A stretch of 64,000 nt of DNA from Otatea glauca (taxonomy: Eukaryota > Streptophyta > Magnoliopsida > Poales > Poaceae), in NCBI GenBank assembly GCA_036346275.1, contig CM070730.1, positions 44,066,918 through 44,130,917 of the forward strand. Direction: 5' to 3'. The notes under the pieces were generated by a model, which did no database searches, was not told the DNA's origin, and saw only the letters and a program-made list of their open reading frames with translations. Position numbers and translations under genes: made by a program. Of this stretch, positions 59,045 through 64,000 are shown one piece after another. Positions within the stretch are counted from its first letter, which is position 1; every line of letters starts with the position of its first letter.

Positions 59045-60122
59045 TTCTTCTCAAGTACTTTAGGATATTTTTACGGCTATCCAATGACCATCACGAGGAT
59101 CCGCTTGGTATCCGCTCGTGACACTTAGAGCATATGAGACATCAGGCGTGTACGGATCATGGCATACATAATAGACCCAATAGCTGAAGCATATGGAATC
59201 TTGCTCATCCTGTCTCGCTCATCAGATGTCGAAGGACACTGATTCTTGCAGAGACTGATGCCATGTGACATTGGCATGAAACCTCTCTTGGATTCATGCA
59301 TATTGAACCTTTTCAATATCTTGTCAATGTACGTTTCCTGACTTAATCCAATTAACCTTTTTGATCTATCTCTATAGATTTTTATGCCCAAGATATAGCA
59401 TGCTTCTCCCAAGTCCTTCATTGAGAAACTCCTTTTCAATGAAGTCTTAACATCTTCAAGCATAGGAATGTCATTCCCGATCAATAATATGTCATCCACA
59501 TACAAAATCAGAAATACAAGTGCGCTCCCACTAGCCTTCTTGTAAACACAAGGCTCTTCTTCATTTTTGATAAAGTCAAAACCTTTGACTACTTCATCAA
59601 AACGAATGTTCCAACTCCGAGATGCTTGCTTTAACCCATAAATGGATCTTTGAAGCTTGCATACCCTTTTAGCATATTTAGGATCAACAAAACCTTCAGG
59701 TTGTATCATGTATACATCCTTAGAAAGATTCCCATTAAGGAAGGCTGTTTTGACATCCATCTGCCATATTTCATAATCAAAATATGCAGCAATAGCTAAA
59801 ATAATCGAGACGGACTTGAGCATGGCTCTTGGTGAGAAAGTTTCATCATAGTCAACTCCTTAAACTTGTTTGAAACCCTTTGCCACCAACCGTGCCTTAT
59901 AGATCTGAACATTTCCATCTCGTCTATCTTTTCTTGAAAATCCATTTGCACTCAATGGTTTTACACCATCGGAGAGTCGACCAAGTTCCAAACTTGATTG
60001 TCATGCATGGATTGAATTTCGGATCTCATGGCTTCAAGCCATTTTTGAGTTTGGGTCCATCATTGCTTCTTCATAAGTCGTGGGCTCATCATTGTCCAAC
60101 AATAATATGTCATTCCCATATC
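59045..60122 (-). pseudogene. C1 reverse transcriptase
   Basis: ORF 59,823-59,125 has IWQMDVKTAFLNGNL, VCKLQRSIYGLKQASRSWN, the catalytic LILYVDDILLIGND and YILGIKIYRDRS. Upstream, GFKQV and GVDYDETFSPRA are separated by a TAA that probably replaced CAA. The far N-terminus (60,122-59,870) is frame-broken. Catalytic residues intact. Confidence 0.88.
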
Positions 60123-61386
60123 TTATAGGTACATGGCGTGGCCTCCCGACCTCACGTAAGTGGAGTCTCTTCCACAAGGTTGTACAACACTTTGTACATC
60201 TTGTGAAGGTTCGATGGTAGCTTGAACATATTCATGTGATTCTCGAACTTCATCAAGATACACATCACTCCTCTGATTCCTTTTGAAAGAAACTCTTTCT
60301 CCAAAAGACACCATTTGAGCAACAAAAACTTTGTTCTCGTTTCTTTTGTAAAAGTAATATCCTTTTGTTTCTTTAGGATACCCACAAAAAACATTTTTCG
60401 ATTTAGGTGCGAGTTTATCGATTGTAAATGTTTTACATAAGCCTCACATCCCCATGTCTTGAGAAATGACAACATGGGTCTTCTCGATCCATATCTCATA
60501 TGGCGTCTTCTCAACGGATTTTGATGGGACCCTATTCAAAGTGAGCATGGTGTGTCTAGAGCGAAACCCCAAAGGATAATGGCGGATCTGTTTGGTGATC
60601 ATTGACCGAACCATATCTAATAAAGTTCGATTCGTCGTTCGGACACGCCATTCCATTGAGGCGTTCTGGCGGAGTAAGTTGCGAACGATTCCACATTGCT
60701 TTAGATGATCACCAAACTCTTGGCTCAAGTATTCGCCACCACGATCGGATCGTAAGTGTTTTATTGTTTTGCCAAGTTGATTTTGTACTTCGTTCGAAAC
60801 TCTTTGAACCTTTCAAAAGTTTGATTTATGCCTCATTAAATAGATATATCCATATCTCTGAAGTCATCGGTAAAAGTTACAAAATCTGAAACCCACCCCT
60901 AGCGATCGAGCTTATTGGTCCACATACATCTGTATGTACTAGGGCCAATAATTCACTTGCTCTCTCACTAAAACCTGTGAAAGGGGCTTTTGTCATCTTG
61001 CCAAGTAAACAAGATTCACATGTTTCAAATGATTCAAAATCAAATGAGGATAGAAGTCCATCACCATGGAGCTTCTTCATACGCTTCTTATTTATATGAC
61101 CTAAGCGACAATGCCACAAAAAGGTAGGGCTCAAATCATTAGGCCGATGCCTTTTTACATTAATATTATAGACAGGTTTTTCTTCTAGTTCAAGGACGTA
61201 CAACCCATCCACCATGGGGCAACGACCATAATACATATCATTCAAAAATATCGAACAAACAAAGTTCTTTATTCTGAAATCATAACCTTCATGTTCCAAA
61301 CAAGAAGATGAAATAATGTTTCTACTCAAAGATGGAACAAAATAACAATTATTGAGTTCTAAAACTAATCTCGAAGGCAAATGCAA
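60123..61386 (-). pseudogene. C1 integrase, catalytic Glu lost
   Basis: ORF 61,386-60,877 holds the pre-integrase part, LWHCRLGHINKKRMKKLH, CESCLLGKMTKAPF and LVHTDVCGPI (first Asp). The second Asp lies in LRSDRGGEYLSQEFGDHL near 60,740. In the next segment (60,728-60,444) three single-base losses within about 70 bases shift and then restore the frame, so the block normally carrying the catalytic Glu reads MEWRVRTTNRTLLD. The C-terminal part (60,514-60,152) starts after a further frame change. Confidence 0.85.
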
Positions 61387-61484
61387 TGGGTATGTGCCAG
61401 CAGCAAGACCAAAGCAACTCTTGCTTTATTCCCCACGCGAAGATCCACTTCTCCTTTTGCCAAGTCTCTACTCTTTATCAGCCC

Positions 61485-61667
61485 CTACATCGAATTGCAA
61501 ATGTGAGCAACCGAACCGGTATCATATACCCATGAGCTGAGTGAAGAAGTAGCAAGATTAATTTCTATAACATTAATACAAGTGGAAACCACATTTCCAT
61601 TCTTCTTATCTCGCTGTACTTTTCGCAGTTCCGTTTCCAATGCCCTGATTTCTTGCAATAGAAGCAT
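61485..61667 (-). pseudogene. C1 aspartic protease start
   Basis: Reads LSSWVYDTGSVAHICNSM, the copia protease active site (DTG), with Gag tail upstream in a different frame from the main gag ORF. The rest of protease lies between 61,484 and 61,387, frame-broken. Confidence 0.8.
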
Positions 61668-62464
61668 TGGGTATCAGGTTGAGGGCCAACTTTAATCTTC
61701 TGAAGCTTAGTTTTGAGGCTTGCGATCTCATCTTGAGCCTTGCCCTTGCCCTTGCCCTTGCCCTTGCTCTTTCCCGTTCCCCCAGCCTTAGCCTTCCTCT
61801 TTTTGAATGCAGTTGTTTTCTGAACCATCATCACATGATTGGGTTTTTTCTTAATGCTTTCCTCGGCAGCCTTGAGCATCCCATGTAGCTCGGTTAGGCT
61901 TTTCTCCATGCTATTCATATGAAAATTCATAATGAATGGCTCAAAGCTCTGAGGCAGAGACTGGAGAATACCATTTGTGGCCAAACCGAGGCTAAGGGGA
62001 AACTCAAGTTTTTCCAATCTCCCAATGTAACCAATCATCCTGATCACATGAGGACTGACCGGACTGCCTTCAGCCAGCTTACAAGCAAATAAAAGCTTTG
62101 AGATACCATACCTCTCAGCTCTTGCTTGATTCCCAAACATGCCCTTCAAGCCCACAATCATATTTTAAGCATCCTGGTCCTCATATTGCTTTTGGAGCTC
62201 AGAGTCCATAGTGACTAGCATGAGACAGCTGACCTCTACAGAAGCATTAACATGCTTTTCATATTCAACCTTCAAATTCTGAGCAGCATTTTCGGCTGGT
62301 TCATCACGAATTGGATTCTCTAGAACATAGTCCTTCTTTTCATGCTTGAGAACAATTCTCAGGTTGCGATACCAATCAATAAAATTAGTTCCATTCAGTT
62401 TTTCCCTTTCCAAAACCGATCTCAAAGCAAAACCAAGTGTAGCAGGAGTAGGAGAAGGTGCCAT
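61565..62464 (-). pseudogene. C1 Gag
   Basis: The likely start is MAPSPTPATLGFALRS at about 62,464; the ORF opens 12 codons earlier. LNGTNFIDWYRNLRIVLKHE is typical of copia Gag. A TAA at about 62,162 interrupts YEDQDA / MIVGLKGMFGNQARAERY; the same frame continues with a Lys/Gly repeat and the zinc knuckle CFYCKKSGHWKRNC. A frameshift near 61,620 separates it from protease. Confidence 0.87.
61738..61770 (-). repeat. (CCCTTG)n hexamer run in C1 gag
   Basis: Five to six CCCTTG/GCCTTG units, coding a GKGKGKGK stretch just before the zinc knuckle. Probably basic and RNA-binding. Confidence 0.85.
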
Positions 62465-64000
62465 TGAACTACAACAAAAACATGCAAAGATTCTAAGCAC
62501 TATGTTTATGTAAAACTTTTATTAAACCTTTTAATTAAAGAAACTCCTATTTTATGTCCCTTTTATAGACACATAGTGAGTATTCAAGATCCATATTCAT
62601 CAAACACTAGTGAGCTTTGGCATCACTGCTAGAAATTTAATGACATAGGTAAGCAACACCTTTGCTAATTACATCATATGTAACTCTTGTTTGTTGAGTA
62701 TGAAAACAAGTAATGAATGCCTCCATCAACTTGACTCATAGCCAGGTCAACCTGCCCCCAAGGGCTCACATGAGGAAGGGAGCACTTCCCGTATTCGGGT
62801 GCCAATTAAGAAACCTGCCTCATGTGTGTTTTCCTAGACACCACTTGTCTTGTATAGGTTCCTTCATTACTGAAATCAAATCCCAACCACTTATGTCCTC
62901 AAGCCCAAAACCGTTTTGATAGCTTGATTAAATCTACCATTGTTATGCGTGATGTGTCCAACACATCCCTATCATCTATTGAGATAGCCATTGATATACT
63001 ACTTTGGTAGTCATATCAATAACGATCTAAATTCTTGATAGGTGCAACAATTGGATGGACAATTTGATTTAAAAATTTTAACTATAGGGAAGAACAAAGA
63101 TTACTAAGAACATGGCATCACATGCAATGAGCATAAAGAAAATAGCAAGGATTAAACACACATCCACAGAAAATCAAAATAAGCTGTGAAATAGCATGGC
63201 CCTTAGCATTAAGATCTCCATCATCATGCTTGTTTGTTCACCTAGCCACCTTGCTTGATTTGTTCACCTAGCCATCTTGCTTGATACCATCGTCTTCATC
63301 ATTATGGATGCAACTCCTTACAACTTTTGATAATAAATTTTACATGAGGGTTTGAAGCATCACAAGTCGACCGCGCAGTCGTTATGCAATTTAAATAGCC
63401 TTATGGCTTGACACGCACGCATGAGCCATGTGGAAATTACATGCATCACATACACATAGGCCATACTATTTCACATAATTCCCTGCAAAAACGAGTTAAA
63501 CAAAAGCAACCCTACGACTCGGTCCGAGGGCGTGCCCTTGGCGGGTCCAGGCAGGCGCAGCTGGCGTGATCCACTGGTCGGTCGTGGCGGGTCGAGGCGG
63601 CGCCCTGGCGCGGCTCGAGGCGGCGCCTTGAAATTTTTTAGAGGCATGTCTTCGACATGGAAAACACCCTCAAAATTTCCACGGATCAACCAGATTGACC
63701 CAATCCGATCTAACATGAATTGCTTGGTCCCATATGGATCGTTTGAAACCACGATGGCGGTAACCCGACCGGTAAGGGTAACGTCGTACCATGAGCGGAC
63801 TCACCCAAATCAATATTGAATCTGTTTGCGCTTACCATGGATCAACCAGTTGACCCAATCCAACTCAATCGATTGGCTTGGTCCCATATGGATACGTTTC
63901 AGAAACCCTGATGGCGGTAACCCGACCGGTAAGGGTAACGTCGTACCATGAACGGACTCACCAAAATCAAGATTGAGTCGGTTTGGACTTTCCTCAAACC
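62465..64000 (-). other. C1 leader, no gene
   Basis: About 1.5 kb upstream of gag. AT-rich near gag, GC-rich at 63,500-63,630, then a tandem repeat. No convincing ORF. A GCTTGATACCATC string near 63,270 resembles a primer site, but no LTR edge follows it, so the true site is probably beyond the window. Confidence 0.5.
63682..64000 (-). repeat. 155-bp tandem repeat in C1 leader
   Basis: Two copies (63,682-63,836 and 63,837 to the edge) share GGATCAACCAG, TTGACCCAATCC, CTTGGTCCCATATGGAT, GGTAACCCGACCGGTAAGGG and TAACGTCGTACCATGA. More units may lie outside the window. Confidence 0.88.

Larger units (their letters stand above)
57139..64000 (-). mobile_element. C1: Ty1/copia element (Angela/BARE-like), runs off the right edge
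   Basis: A minus-strand copia element with 3' LTR 57,139-58,505, polypurine tract, RNase H, RT, integrase, protease, gag (start about 62,464) and a leader. The 5' LTR is beyond the window. The LTR start TGTTAGTGTTATGCCC followed by TTGAGGCAATCAT resembles grass Angela/BARE LTRs (Tork clade). Gag, protease and pol are broken by stops and small indels. It is inserted in a gypsy LTR fragment. Confidence 0.85.

Noticed and set aside
63270..63285. Primer binding site of C1
   Set aside because: GCTTGATACCATC resembles one, but no LTR edge or repeat of 57,139-58,505 follows it within the window.

Overview
This is plant nuclear DNA, almost certainly from a grass (Poaceae). I see no convincing host gene. 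Nearly all of the window is LTR retrotransposon sequence, inserted one element into another, with a CACTA-type DNA transposon at the left edge. The lineages are large Sirevirus-like Ty1/copia elements, chromovirus-type Ty3/gypsy elements with LTRs beginning TGTAACATCC, and an Angela/BARE-like copia; together they are typical of heterochromatic, gene-poor grass DNA. Every coding region is broken by stops, frameshifts or deletions, so all are annotated as pseudogenes.

Main nest (1-49,020). The host of the nest is an old minus-strand gypsy element, G1. Its 3' LTR lies at the left (about 1,693-4,851). Its 5' LTR lies at the right (33,473-37,369 plus 48,827-49,015, followed by GTCTA). Three elements sit inside it, each resolved by TG...CA ends and a perfect 5-bp target duplication. 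S1 (5,057-15,816, GATAG) is a copia element with gag, protease, integrase, RT and RNase H. G2 (16,571-28,581, ACTAG) is a second gypsy element that split the G1 RT/RNase H region. S2 (37,370-48,821, TTTTC) is a copia element in the G1 5' LTR. With the insertions removed, G1 reads gag, protease, RT, RNase H, C-terminus; integrase is missing. A CACTA end (1-1,692), made of palindromic ATCGGTT/AACCGAT units, is inserted in the left LTR.

The S1/S2 pair is the most interesting feature. They share primer site, LTR tips, 3' non-coding region with several polypurine tracts, and the same unusual long gag. S2, however, has all of pol (protease to RNase H) replaced by about 2.1 kb of unrelated non-coding DNA, and its LTRs carry two tandem arrays that S1 lacks. 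S1 keeps pol but has an internal gag deletion. They look like a non-autonomous and an autonomous-type member of one family.

Right part (49,021-64,000). A mosaic of gypsy LTR pieces in both orientations (49,021-57,138) is followed by a minus-strand copia element (57,139 to beyond the window) with LTR, RNase H, RT, integrase, protease, gag and a leader containing a 155-bp tandem repeat. All coding retroelements point left; only the LTR pieces at 50,180-55,861 point right.
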